From Oscillospiraceae bacterium (GTDB lineage Bacteria; Bacillota; Clostridia; Oscillospirales; Acutalibacteraceae), in contig SVPK01000005.1 in the NCBI GenBank assembly GCA_015065875.1, forward strand, positions 1-43,639: a DNA stretch of 43,639 bases, written 5' to 3'. Below, one piece after another: positions 1 to 6,964 of the stretch; positions within the stretch are counted from its first letter, which is position 1; every line of letters starts with the position of its first letter. The notes beneath the pieces are model-generated. The model was not told where the DNA came from, searched no databases, and saw only the letters and a program-made list of their open reading frames with translations. A program made the translations under genes and the position numbers.

Positions 1-470
1 TGTTCTATTTGTTGCTTTTTAAAAATTGACCGATTATCTTCTCTTAAACGGAAATATTCAAGACATTCTTCATAGGTGATCTTGTTTGGATATTTTTGTG
101 CTTCTTCATTTTCTTCAAGATATTTTTTGGGCGCAATTATGAAAACGAAAAAGTCTTTGTAATCACCGTTTTGTTTGCCTATTTCGCCACGAGCAATATA
201 TCTTCCTGACTGATTCGGCATGGCAACAGCATCAATTTTGTCTTCAATTAAAAGACCGTATTTATTGCCATTTTTCACGACGACAACCGTCATATCCGAT
301 TCGCCATATTCGACATCGACTTTCGATTGTTCAACTGAGCAAACCGTCGCATCAAACAAATTTATTTTTGAGAGAAAGATATTCAAAAAATCTTGCGAAC
401 TTGCAATTTCTTCGAGAAATAATAAATCCATATCTCTTTCAGAAACGTCACTAAATTTACAATCTATCAT
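1..470 (-). CDS. PD-(D/E)XK nuclease superfamily protein, 3' end outside the window
   Basis: The reading frame runs leftward from an ATG at 468-470 to the window edge without a stop, giving about 156 residues of an incomplete protein. A good ribosome-binding site (GGAGGT) lies 4-5 nt upstream of the ATG. Near residue 75 the segment GLLIEDKID fits the D/E-x-K core of PD-(D/E)XK nucleases, in the style of the PDDEXK_4 family, followed by a GRY/ARGE stretch. Such proteins are poorly characterised; many sit in defence or mobile loci. The next gene inward is a rhodanese lipoprotein on the same strand. The codon choice is mixed, unlike the native genes. The family call rests on one motif, and no nuclease activity can be claimed from it. 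Confidence 0.7.
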   Translation of the reverse strand, partial: MIDCKFSDVSERDMDLLFLEEIASSQDFLNIFLSKINLFDATVCSVEQSKVDVEYGESDMTVVVVKNGNKYGLLIEDKIDAVAMPNQSGRYIARGEIGKQNGDYKDFFVFIIAPKKYLEENEEAQKYPNKITYEECLEYFRLREDNRSIFKKQQIE

Positions 471-496
471 ATAAACCTCCACATAAACAGCGTTTT

Positions 497-898
497 TCAT
501 TTCACAACTTCATACGGCCAGTCGATGATGCCGCCGAATTCTTTTACGTTGGTGTAGCCGAGTTGGGTGAGCTCCTCGGATGCGATTTTACTTCTTCTAC
601 CACTACGGCAATAGACTAATATCAGTTGTTCTTTGTCGGGAAGTTCTTTTTCGGCTCTGGTGGCTATTTCGTATTCGGGGATTAAAATTGCGTTTTCTAT
701 ATGCCCCTCGGCAAATTCTTCTTCGGTGCGGGCATCTATGATAACATAGTCCTTTTCGGTATCCATAATGGTTTTGGCTTGCTCGGCGGTAATCTGTTCA
801 TAGGTCGCTACTTTTTCATTATTGCCGCCGCAAGCGGTCATTCCAAACAATGATAGAGAAATTAAAAGCATAATAATCAATCCTTTAACTTTTTTCAT
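497..898 (-). CDS. rhodanese-domain lipoprotein
   Basis: This is a 133-residue protein with a lipoprotein signal peptide (hydrophobic segment, then GMTAC with the lipidated cysteine at residue 23) followed by a single rhodanese domain. The rhodanese loop YCRSGRRS supplies the catalytic cysteine C97, which normally accepts a sulfane sulfur atom. The protein is expected to sit on the outer face of the membrane. I place the start at the ATG at 896-898, not the frame's upstream opening, because it overlaps the stop of the DUF5714 gene as ATGA and has a GAGAGGTG ribosome-binding site. That overlap implies translational coupling with DUF5714. The physiological sulfur donor is not known. Confidence 0.88.
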   Translation of the reverse strand: MKKVKGLIIMLLISLSLFGMTACGGNNEKVATYEQITAEQAKTIMDTEKDYVIIDARTEEEFAEGHIENAILIPEYEIATRAEKELPDKEQLILVYCRSGRRSKIASEELTQLGYTNVKEFGGIIDWPYEVVK

Positions 899-1575
899 TT
901 GAACGGGCACCTCTCTTTAATACACTGGTTATTTTGTGCCGAGTGGATGCATTTGATTTTGCCTAACTCCATTTCTATACCGAAATGCTCTTTTACAAAC
1001 TCCACCGCTTTAGTTATGGCAAGGTAGGAGTCACGCTTACAACAACGAGGGCCGCCGACCTCACCGATTGCACCAAGAGCTTTTGAGGTCATTTTGTTGG
1101 AAAGTCCCCACGATTCGTTTGCGAGTGGCGTGGAGCCGGTAACGATAGAAACAAACATACCGGCACTGATTCCTGCACCGCAAGCGCCCCAAAAACCGCA
1201 AGCTCCGCCGGGAACTTGTTTGCCTCGCGATTGCATTTCCACCAAGGCTTTCGGTAAATCAATATTACCGCCTGCGTTCTTATAAGCAGTCAGTAGTGCC
1301 GCACCCACCATAATATGATGCTCGGGGCCGTGCATATGGCAAAAAGGTAGTGCCATCAACTTTTGCAAAATCAGAAGAGGATTTTTAGAGGTTTCAGCAA
1401 GGCAAACAGCGATAATGGAATCAATTCCGCCGGTATGACATTCGTTACAAACATAATGTCCCTTTTCACAAGCAGTCTTACTGCTTTCTTTTTTATGACA
1501 AATGGCACACTCCATCTCGGTATCGTTTTCTAAATATGCAAGCGGTGCTCCGCAAATTAAACATTCATCTTTCAT
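895..1575 (-). CDS. DUF5714 domain protein with N-terminal zinc-ribbon-like cysteines
   Basis: The protein has 226 residues. The first 50 hold CxxC pairs (CLIC, CAIC, CNEC) that look like a zinc ribbon. The rest matches DUF5714 as I remember it, with the hallmarks CHMHGPEHH, GGACGFWGACGAGISAG and GGPRCCKRDS. The Cys/His density suggests metal or sulfur chemistry, but no reaction is established. It is the upstream partner of the rhodanese lipoprotein, overlapping it by 4 nt, so the two are probably made together. In other genomes DUF5714 proteins occur near rhodanese and radical-SAM/methyltransferase genes, which agrees with the sulfur theme here. Function unknown. Confidence 0.85.
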   Translation of the reverse strand: MKDECLICGAPLAYLENDTEMECAICHKKESSKTACEKGHYVCNECHTGGIDSIIAVCLAETSKNPLLILQKLMALPFCHMHGPEHHIMVGAALLTAYKNAGGNIDLPKALVEMQSRGKQVPGGACGFWGACGAGISAGMFVSIVTGSTPLANESWGLSNKMTSKALGAIGEVGGPRCCKRDSYLAITKAVEFVKEHFGIEMELGKIKCIHSAQNNQCIKERCPFK

Positions 1576-1617
1576 AAATATATCCTTTGAAAATTTTAAT
1601 AATAGTTTGATTGTTTG

Positions 1618-2289
1618 TTACCAAATGAATGGAATCAATCGGTATTTGACTTTTTGCTTATATTCAAGGTAGCCTTCAAGCTCTTTTTCGAGAAATTCTT
1701 CTTCATCTTTGATTCTTTTGGCGATAATAATGGGGTATGCAAGAAAAATCAAAAATGAATATATTGAACCAAGTACTAATGGCATTGATAAAAATAAAAG
1801 TAATGTCACGCTGTACATTGGGTGTCTTACTATACCGTATAAACCCGTATCAATAACCTTTTGATTTTCTTGCACTTCTATAGTTCGGCTAAGATATGTA
1901 TTCTCTCTAAGCACCTCGGCATAAAGAATGAACGCCACAAGAAAAACTGTCGAAGCACCGATTACAACACCTCTTGGTAGTTTTAACCAATCAAAACGAT
2001 AATTTAGCCCCGCAACGATGAAACCCACTAAGAACATAAGACCACTCAATTTTATAACAATGCTTTGTTCTTGGCGCTTTTCCTTGGCATCCAGTCTGCT
2101 TTTTAGAAGGTTGGGATTTTTAAACATCATCACAATTCCTGCAAAAAACATCGGTACAAATAAAAGTACCATAAACAACCAACCGTTAAAGAACGAAATA
2201 GTCCCTGCAGGCAAAAATATTAGTAGCCCAACCAAAATAAAACCAAATATAAATTTAGTTATTGCTTGAATAAATAATTTTATTGTCAT
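1618..2289 (-). CDS. isoprenylcysteine carboxyl methyltransferase-like membrane protein
   Basis: This 223-residue integral membrane protein has about five hydrophobic segments and a C-terminal RHPMY motif. The tail EEEFLEKELEGYLEYKQKV resembles the cytoplasmic AdoMet-binding end of the ICMT/PEMT family, which methylates lipid or prenyl-cysteine substrates in eukaryotes. Bacterial members mostly have unknown substrates. I use the ATG at 2287-2289, with GAGG 6 nt upstream, instead of a TTG 12 nt earlier that has no ribosome-binding site. It reads in the same direction as DUF5714 and the rhodanese gene but is separated from DUF5714 by about 40 nt. It diverges from the manganese catalase. Confidence 0.8.
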   Translation of the reverse strand: MTIKLFIQAITKFIFGFILVGLLIFLPAGTISFFNGWLFMVLLFVPMFFAGIVMMFKNPNLLKSRLDAKEKRQEQSIVIKLSGLMFLVGFIVAGLNYRFDWLKLPRGVVIGASTVFLVAFILYAEVLRENTYLSRTIEVQENQKVIDTGLYGIVRHPMYSVTLLLFLSMPLVLGSIYSFLIFLAYPIIIAKRIKDEEEFLEKELEGYLEYKQKVKYRLIPFIW

Positions 2290-2358
2290 GGCAAACCTCA
2301 ATTATATTCTTTTCTTATAAATTAGTTATACCATATAAATATTAAAATTGCTACATAT

Positions 2359-2404
2359 CCGTTTGCTAATTGGTAAGAATAGTTAGTAGAAAACAAACGG
2401 AGGT
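2359..2404 (+). promoter_or_regulatory. leader hairpin covering the start of the manganese catalase ribosome-binding site
   Basis: An inverted repeat, CCGTTTG (2359-2365) and CAAACGG (2394-2400), lies just before the catalase gene. A second pair, CTAAT and GTTAG, sits inside it. The right arm supplies the first two G residues of the ribosome-binding site GGAGGT (2399-2404). If transcribed, the stem would partly hide that site. It could equally be a DNA operator with long spacing. The structure is visible; its role is inference. Confidence 0.35.
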
Positions 2405-2410
2405 AAGTTT

Positions 2411-3073
2411 ATGTTTAAACACGAAAAGATGCTATTTCATCCTGTAGCAGTAGAGAAACCTAATCCGCAGTATGCGGCGCTTTTACAAGAACAGCTTGGC
2501 GGCGGCAACGGTGAGCTTAAAGCGGCTATGCAGTATATGTCACAAAGCTTTAGAATCAAAGACCCTGAAATTAAGGATTTGTTTCTTGACATTGCCGCAG
2601 AAGAACTCGGTCATATGGAGATGGTTGCACAGACCATCAATTTGCTTAACGGACACGATGTTGATGCCCAGCAGGTGCCGTCGGGCGAGATTCAGTCCCA
2701 TGTGCTTTTAGGCCTTAACCCCGGTCTTATCAATGCTTCGGGTTACTCTTGGACGGGCGATTATGTGACAGTTACAGGTGATTTGTGCGCAGACCTCTTA
2801 AGCAATATCGCATCCGAACAACGTGCAAAGGTGGTTTATGAATATCTTTACCGCCAGATTGATGACAAAAAGGTGCGTGAAACCATCGATTTCCTTTTAA
2901 ACCGTGAGGAAGCACACAATCAGATGTTCCGAGATGCATTTAACAAGGTGCAAAACTCCGGTTCTAACCGAGATTTCGGCACAACCAAGGCTGCTAAAAT
3001 GTATTTTTCTATGTCAGACCCAGGTCCTAACGCATTTGCAACGGGTGATACAAAACCTGTTTCATTTGAGTAA
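2411..3073 (+). CDS. manganese catalase family protein
   Basis: This 220-residue ferritin-like protein disproportionates hydrogen peroxide using a dimanganese centre. The expected ligands are present and correctly spaced: E35, E65 with H68 (EELGHME), E136 (ASEQRAK) and H169 (REEAHNQ). The size lies between the short spore-coat form CotJC (about 190 residues) and longer catalases. The C-terminal 40 residues are polar and end in a tail typical of clostridial forms. The ribosome-binding site GGAGGTAAG lies 7 nt before the ATG. The gene stands alone between divergent and convergent neighbours, with a strong terminator behind it. Valine codons are mixed (6 GTG, 5 GTT, 2 GTA), unlike the native genes, so it probably belongs to the acquired segment. 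A CotJC-like spore role cannot be excluded. Confidence 0.92.
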   Translation: MFKHEKMLFHPVAVEKPNPQYAALLQEQLGGGNGELKAAMQYMSQSFRIKDPEIKDLFLDIAAEELGHMEMVAQTINLLNGHDVDAQQVPSGEIQSHVLLGLNPGLINASGYSWTGDYVTVTGDLCADLLSNIASEQRAKVVYEYLYRQIDDKKVRETIDFLLNREEAHNQMFRDAFNKVQNSGSNRDFGTTKAAKMYFSMSDPGPNAFATGDTKPVSFE

Positions 3074-3078
3074 AAACA

Positions 3079-3118
3079 AAAAGCCGATGAGGAATCGCAA
3101 GATTTCCCATCGGCTTTT
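3079..3118. terminator. bidirectional rho-independent terminator
   Basis: The arms AAAAGCCGATG (3079-3089) and CATCGGCTTTT (3108-3118) pair and extend inward with one imperfection to a GCAA loop. The T-run on one side and the A-run on the other let it end both the catalase transcript and the leftward coenzyme A reductase transcript. Confidence 0.85.
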
Positions 3119-3131
3119 ATCATAGTCATAC

Positions 3132-4802
3132 TTATTTACAGTCTTTACAAGAGTATTCAGGAACGGTGCGCTCGTTGATGACCGATTCATAGAGCCGCCA
3201 TCCGCCTGCAAGGTTATAGCAGTTATAGCCGTTGCCTATAAGAATACGGCAAGCAAGGTAGGAACGAAGTCCCGAATGGCAATGCACATAGATAGGTCTA
3301 TCTTTCGGAATTTCATCAAGTCGCTCACGCAATTCATCAAGCGGGATATTGACGAAGCCGTCAATTTTACCATACATTACTTCATACGGTGTTCGGGTGT
3401 CGAGCAAGAAAACACTGCCGTCACGGGGAAGATTTTCAACATCGTGCCAGAAGAACTGCTTGAGCTTTCCGCTGACGATATTTTCGGCAATAAAGCCTAA
3501 CATATTTACGGGGTCTTTTGCACTGCCGAAAGGCGGAGCATAGCAAAGTTCAAGGGTGGTAAGGTCGGTGATTTTAGCACCGAAACGAATGGCGGTGGCA
3601 AGCACGTCCATACGCTTGTCCACACCGTCAAAGCCGACAATCTGCGCGCCGATGATTTTAAGCGTTTTCTTATCCCAAAGCGCTTTTATTGACATCTGTG
3701 CCGCACCGGGATAATAGGTCGCATGGGATGCCGAATAGGTATAAGTCTTATCGTAATCAATGCCTGCCGCAGTAGCCGACTTTTCATTAAGACCTGTGGT
3801 GGCAACGGTCATATCAAAGAGTTTAAGCACTGCCGAGCCTTGCGTTCCTGTATAAACGCTCTCGAATCCCGCAATATTGTCGGCGGCAATTCTGCCCTGC
3901 TTATTGGCGGGCCCTGCAAGCGGAATAAAAGCAGGTTTATTTGTTATAAAATCCTCAACCTCAACCGCGTCACCAACGGCATAAATATCGGGAATATTGG
4001 TCTGCATTTTGTTGTTTACAATAATACTTCCGCGCGGATTGAGTTCTATTCCGCAGTCTTTTGCGATTGCGGTTTCAGGACGGACACCGACAGACATAAT
4101 AATCATATCGGCGGTAATTTCGCCGTTTTGCAAAATAACGGTGTTTCCGTTTATCGCCTTTACACCGTTATTAAGGTGCAGATAAATTCCTTTGGATTTA
4201 ATATAGCGGTGAACGTCTGCCGCCATATCAAAATCGAGGGGTGCTATCAGATGGTCGGCAAGCTCTACGATGGCGACCTTTAGACCTGTCTGTGCTAAAT
4301 TTTCCGCCATCTCAACACCAATATATCCGCCGCCGATAACCACAGCCGAGCGCGGTTTTGCGGTATTAATATAATTTTTGATTTTTAAGGTGTCGGGAAT
4401 GTTACGAAGGGTGAAAACATTGCTGCCGTCAGCCCCCTCGATGTTCGGGCGTATCGGTTCAGCACCCATAGACAAAATAAGGTTATCATAGGTTTCTTCA
4501 TAGGTTTCGCCCGTGCGAAGATTTTTAATTATGACGGTTTTGGCATCGGGGCTTATCTTAACTGCCTCATTTAATACTCTAACATCAATATTAAAACGAG
4601 CCCTAAAGCTTTCGGGTGTCTGCAAAGTCAAATCCTCGCGGTCGGTGATGACACCGCCGATATAATACGGCAGACCGCAGTTGGCAAAGGACACGTATTC
4701 TCCGCGCTCTAAAATAATAATTTCGGCTTTTTCATCCAGTCTGCGAAGTCGCGCCGCTGCCGTTGCGCCGCCTGCAACACCGCCTATAATAATGGTTTTC
4801 AT
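3132..4802 (-). CDS. CoA-disulfide reductase-like FAD oxidoreductase fused to a rhodanese domain
   Basis: This 556-residue protein is a class of NAD(P)H-dependent flavoprotein that reduces CoA disulfides, polysulfides or per/polysulfide-CoA. The N-terminal FAD fold starts IIIGGVAGGATAAARLRR, and the active-site cysteine is C42 in SFANCGLPYY. A second GGGYIGVEMAENL dinucleotide fold follows, then a dimerisation domain. A C-terminal rhodanese domain carries HCHSGLRS with its catalytic cysteine at C508. The order matches known CoADR-RHD enzymes. The protein ends with an extra SCKDCK tail. I use the ATG at 4800-4802 (AGAGGTGA upstream) rather than a GTG 9 nt earlier. It is co-oriented with TauE/SafE just upstream, suggesting linked sulfur reduction and sulfur-anion transport. 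The substrate is inferred. Confidence 0.92.
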   Translation of the reverse strand: MKTIIIGGVAGGATAAARLRRLDEKAEIIILERGEYVSFANCGLPYYIGGVITDREDLTLQTPESFRARFNIDVRVLNEAVKISPDAKTVIIKNLRTGETYEETYDNLILSMGAEPIRPNIEGADGSNVFTLRNIPDTLKIKNYINTAKPRSAVVIGGGYIGVEMAENLAQTGLKVAIVELADHLIAPLDFDMAADVHRYIKSKGIYLHLNNGVKAINGNTVILQNGEITADMIIMSVGVRPETAIAKDCGIELNPRGSIIVNNKMQTNIPDIYAVGDAVEVEDFITNKPAFIPLAGPANKQGRIAADNIAGFESVYTGTQGSAVLKLFDMTVATTGLNEKSATAAGIDYDKTYTYSASHATYYPGAAQMSIKALWDKKTLKIIGAQIVGFDGVDKRMDVLATAIRFGAKITDLTTLELCYAPPFGSAKDPVNMLGFIAENIVSGKLKQFFWHDVENLPRDGSVFLLDTRTPYEVMYGKIDGFVNIPLDELRERLDEIPKDRPIYVHCHSGLRSYLACRILIGNGYNCYNLAGGWRLYESVINERTVPEYSCKDCK

Positions 4803-4861
4803 CCTTCTCACCTCTTTACAACATTTTTATATAAATATTATACCATTTTTTGCGGATTTTC

Positions 4862-4954
4862 TCAATCCTCATTCACAGTATTTAACTGATTAGCAAAAAA
4901 GCCAATCATTCCGGCACCGGCAGCACAGCAAATTACTTGAAACACCTTTTTCAT
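4862..4954 (-). CDS. possible 30-residue membrane peptide
   Basis: This short frame, from the ATG at 4952-4954 to a TGA at 4862-4864, begins MKKVFQVICCAAGAGMIGFF and continues for ten polar residues. It has a basic start, one hydrophobic stretch with CC and GAG, and a charged tail. The spacer between TauE/SafE (38 nt upstream) and the CoA-disulfide reductase (59 nt downstream) fits it well. The ribosome-binding site is weak (GTGGGA-like). I recognise no family. It may simply be an open spacer. Confidence 0.35.
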   Translation of the reverse strand: MKKVFQVICCAAGAGMIGFFANQLNTVNED

Positions 4955-4992
4955 ATGATTCCCACTAATATATTCTTATTTATAAATCAGTA

Positions 4993-5769
4993 TTAAAGAT
5001 AATTTACCGCTAAAATTACAATGCTGGTGACAATCATGACAATACCAACCACGCGGTTTAAGGTTTTCGCATTTGATTTGTTGGCGATTTTAGAAGCAAT
5101 TCTTGCCCAAAGCAGAGTAAATAGAACGCACAGCGCCAGGCTAAGAATATCCGGAACTCCGCCAATCATAAAATGGCTAATACCGCCTGTAAGCGCCGTA
5201 AATGCCATAATAAATACACTTGTGCCAACCGCCAAATGCATAGGATAACCGAGGAAGGTTGTTAAAACAAGCAGTAGCATCATTCCACCGCCCGCACCCG
5301 CAAAGCCACAGATAAAGCCAACAAATATGCCTCCGACTATTGCCTTAATCAGTCTGCTCTTGGGAGAAGCGGCTTCCAGTTGTTCTCTCGTCTTGTTTAC
5401 GGGCTTTAATATAAAACGCAATCCGATGATAATAAGTGCTATCTGCATCGTGCCGCTCATGGCTTGTTCGGGCAAAAAGCTTGCCGCAAAGCTACCTATC
5501 ATCGTTACAATCAAAACACTCACAAGCAACGGCAAACTGTTTTTAACATCTAAATTTCCGCTTTTTTTGTAGGTATATGCGCTGACAAGGCTTGCCAAAA
5601 CATCGCTGATAAGTCCTATTCCAACCGCATCATAAGCAGGGACACCTAAAAATGTTATCAGCATAGGGCCAATAACGGCGGCAGCGCTCATACCGGCAAA
5701 TCCGGTTCCTATGCCTGCACCTGCTCCCGCTATAAAGCACACAAGTATTTTTATCAGAATATCTGCCAT
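4993..5769 (-). CDS. TauE/SafE family sulfite or sulfonate permease
   Basis: This 258-residue membrane protein has about eight hydrophobic segments in two related halves. Each half begins with a glycine-rich motif: GAGAGIGTGFAGMSAA near residue 17 and GFICGFAGAGGGMMLL near residue 150. This is the signature of the TauE/SafE family, which moves sulfite, sulfoacetate or related anions. I use the ATG at 5767-5769 (GGAG 6 nt upstream) rather than a TTG 15 nt earlier. It is the first gene of a leftward unit leading to the CoA-disulfide reductase/rhodanese fusion, so it probably handles a sulfur oxyanion or thiosulfate-like compound. The direction and substrate of transport cannot be read from the sequence. 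Confidence 0.88.
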   Translation of the reverse strand: MADILIKILVCFIAGAGAGIGTGFAGMSAAAVIGPMLITFLGVPAYDAVGIGLISDVLASLVSAYTYKKSGNLDVKNSLPLLVSVLIVTMIGSFAASFLPEQAMSGTMQIALIIIGLRFILKPVNKTREQLEAASPKSRLIKAIVGGIFVGFICGFAGAGGGMMLLLVLTTFLGYPMHLAVGTSVFIMAFTALTGGISHFMIGGVPDILSLALCVLFTLLWARIASKIANKSNAKTLNRVVGIVMIVTSIVILAVNYL

Positions 5770-5802
5770 AATATCTCCGTCCAATTCTTATATGTCGGAC
5801 TG

Positions 5803-5831
5803 ATTATACTACATAATTATGAATTTTTCTA
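5803..5831 (-). promoter_or_regulatory. candidate sigma-A promoter for the TauE/SafE-CoADR unit
   Basis: On the minus strand TAGAAA (5826-5831) and a perfect TATAAT (5803-5808) are separated by exactly 17 nt. The -10 box lies about 35 nt upstream of the TauE/SafE start. The -35 box matches only four of six consensus bases. Confidence 0.5.
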
Positions 5832-5847
5832 CCATAATGGTTTAAAT

Positions 5848-5881
5848 CACCACATCCCTGCTCCGCCGCCCCGGAGTGGTG
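5848..5881. other. GC-rich hairpin between two gene groups
   Basis: CACCAC (5848-5853) pairs with GTGGTG (5876-5881), and CTCCG (5861-5865) with CGGAG (5872-5876). There is no T-run, so it is not a typical terminator. It sits between the acquired-looking left segment and the native block. The rest of 5885-5980 holds nothing I recognise. Confidence 0.3.
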
Positions 5882-5984
5882 CATACCTGGGGTTGAGAGG
5901 CGCTTTGCAAAAGGGGCAATTAAAAATGCCTTCACAAAAAACAACCGTTAACGATAGGCCTTCATAAAATATCAAACGACGTTA

Positions 5985-6013
5985 TTGACCGAGTTTTTTC
6001 TTTATGATAAAAT
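5985..6013 (+). promoter_or_regulatory. sigma-A type promoter for the FliB-like gene
   Basis: TTGACC (5985-5990) and TAAAAT (6008-6013) have 17-nt spacing. They are followed by AGGAGGGAT and the ATG at 6033. The match to consensus is strong. Confidence 0.65.
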
Positions 6014-6032
6014 ATAAAAAAGGAGGGATTTT

Positions 6033-6953
6033 ATGCCGAATGTTGTTCCCGATTATTATAACGATTTTAAATGCATTGCCGACAGATGCCAACACAACTG
6101 CTGCATAGGTTGGGAAATAGATATCGACAGCGATTCCCTCGACTTTTACCGCTCCGTTTCGGGCGATTTTGGCAAACGATTATCAGCTAATATTTCGCGG
6201 GATGCACAGCCCCATTTTATACTAACGGATAATGAGCGGTGCCCTTTTTTAAACCATAAAAACCTTTGCGATATTATAACCGAGCTCGGAAAAAACAGGC
6301 TTTGCGATATCTGCCGCGACCATCCGCGTTTTAGAAATGAGTTGCCCGGAAGAATCGAAGAAGGAATCGGGCTTTCTTGCGAGGAGGCGGCGCGAATTAT
6401 TATCACAAAGCGCGACAAAGCCACCCTTTTATATGCGCCCGACACCGACGACGAGATACTTTTACTGCGCGACCGAATAATCGAGATTTTACAAAATCGC
6501 GAAAAGGATATATTGGGTAGAATCAAGGATATGTTTTCCCTGCTCTCTATCCCCTTTGAGGAATTTAATATTGCGGCTTGGGCCTGCAGGCTTTTAAGGC
6601 TTGAGCGATTGGAGCCTATATGGGGAGATATGCTGCAAAGGATTTCAGAGATTTGTGCTTTGCCCGATATCGAATCGTTTGACCGCTATATGCAGGATAG
6701 GCAGAGTGAATACGAGCAGCTTTTGGTTTACATAATATTTAGGCATTTCGCAATTGCCCCTACCCTTTCGGAGGCTAAAAAGCGAGCGAAGTTTTCGGCT
6801 TTTGTGTTTTTTCTGCTACGTGCGATGGGCGCCGCAATGTTTGCGGATACGGGAAAATTCACTACAGAGAATCAAATAGAACTCGCCCGAATGTTTTCGG
6901 CCGAGATAGAATATTCGGATGAGAATTTATATCTTATAATAGATAGCTTTTAA
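6033..6953 (+). CDS. FliB-like Cys-rich protein (flagellin lysine N-methylase family)
   Basis: This 306-residue protein has the cysteine layout of the FliB/YkgJ-type family. C14, C19, C23 and C24 are near the start; then come C70 (CPFL), C79 (LCDI), C91 and C94 (CDICRDHPRF), and a further cysteine in GLSCEEAA. In Salmonella FliB methylates lysines of flagellin, and the cysteines are thought to bind an iron-sulfur cluster. There are no flagellar genes in this window, and most clostridial proteins with this name are untested. The start has an ideal AGGAGGGAT. The next gene begins 11 nt after the stop and uses a ribosome-binding site overlapping that stop, so the two form an operon. Valine codons are mostly GTT, as in native genes. 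Confidence 0.8.
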   Translation: MPNVVPDYYNDFKCIADRCQHNCCIGWEIDIDSDSLDFYRSVSGDFGKRLSANISRDAQPHFILTDNERCPFLNHKNLCDIITELGKNRLCDICRDHPRFRNELPGRIEEGIGLSCEEAARIIITKRDKATLLYAPDTDDEILLLRDRIIEILQNREKDILGRIKDMFSLLSIPFEEFNIAAWACRLLRLERLEPIWGDMLQRISEICALPDIESFDRYMQDRQSEYEQLLVYIIFRHFAIAPTLSEAKKRAKFSAFVFFLLRAMGAAMFADTGKFTTENQIELARMFSAEIEYSDENLYLIIDSF

Positions 6954-6964
6954 GGAGGCAAAAA

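Noticed and set aside
220..474. An 84-codon plus-strand frame at the left edge
   Set aside because: The opposite strand carries a longer frame with a good ribosome-binding site and a PD-(D/E)XK motif, so the plus-strand frame is its shadow.
3723..4283. A 186-codon plus-strand frame inside the CoA-disulfide reductase gene
   Set aside because: Antisense to the FAD/NAD domains, with no start signal and no recognisable fold.
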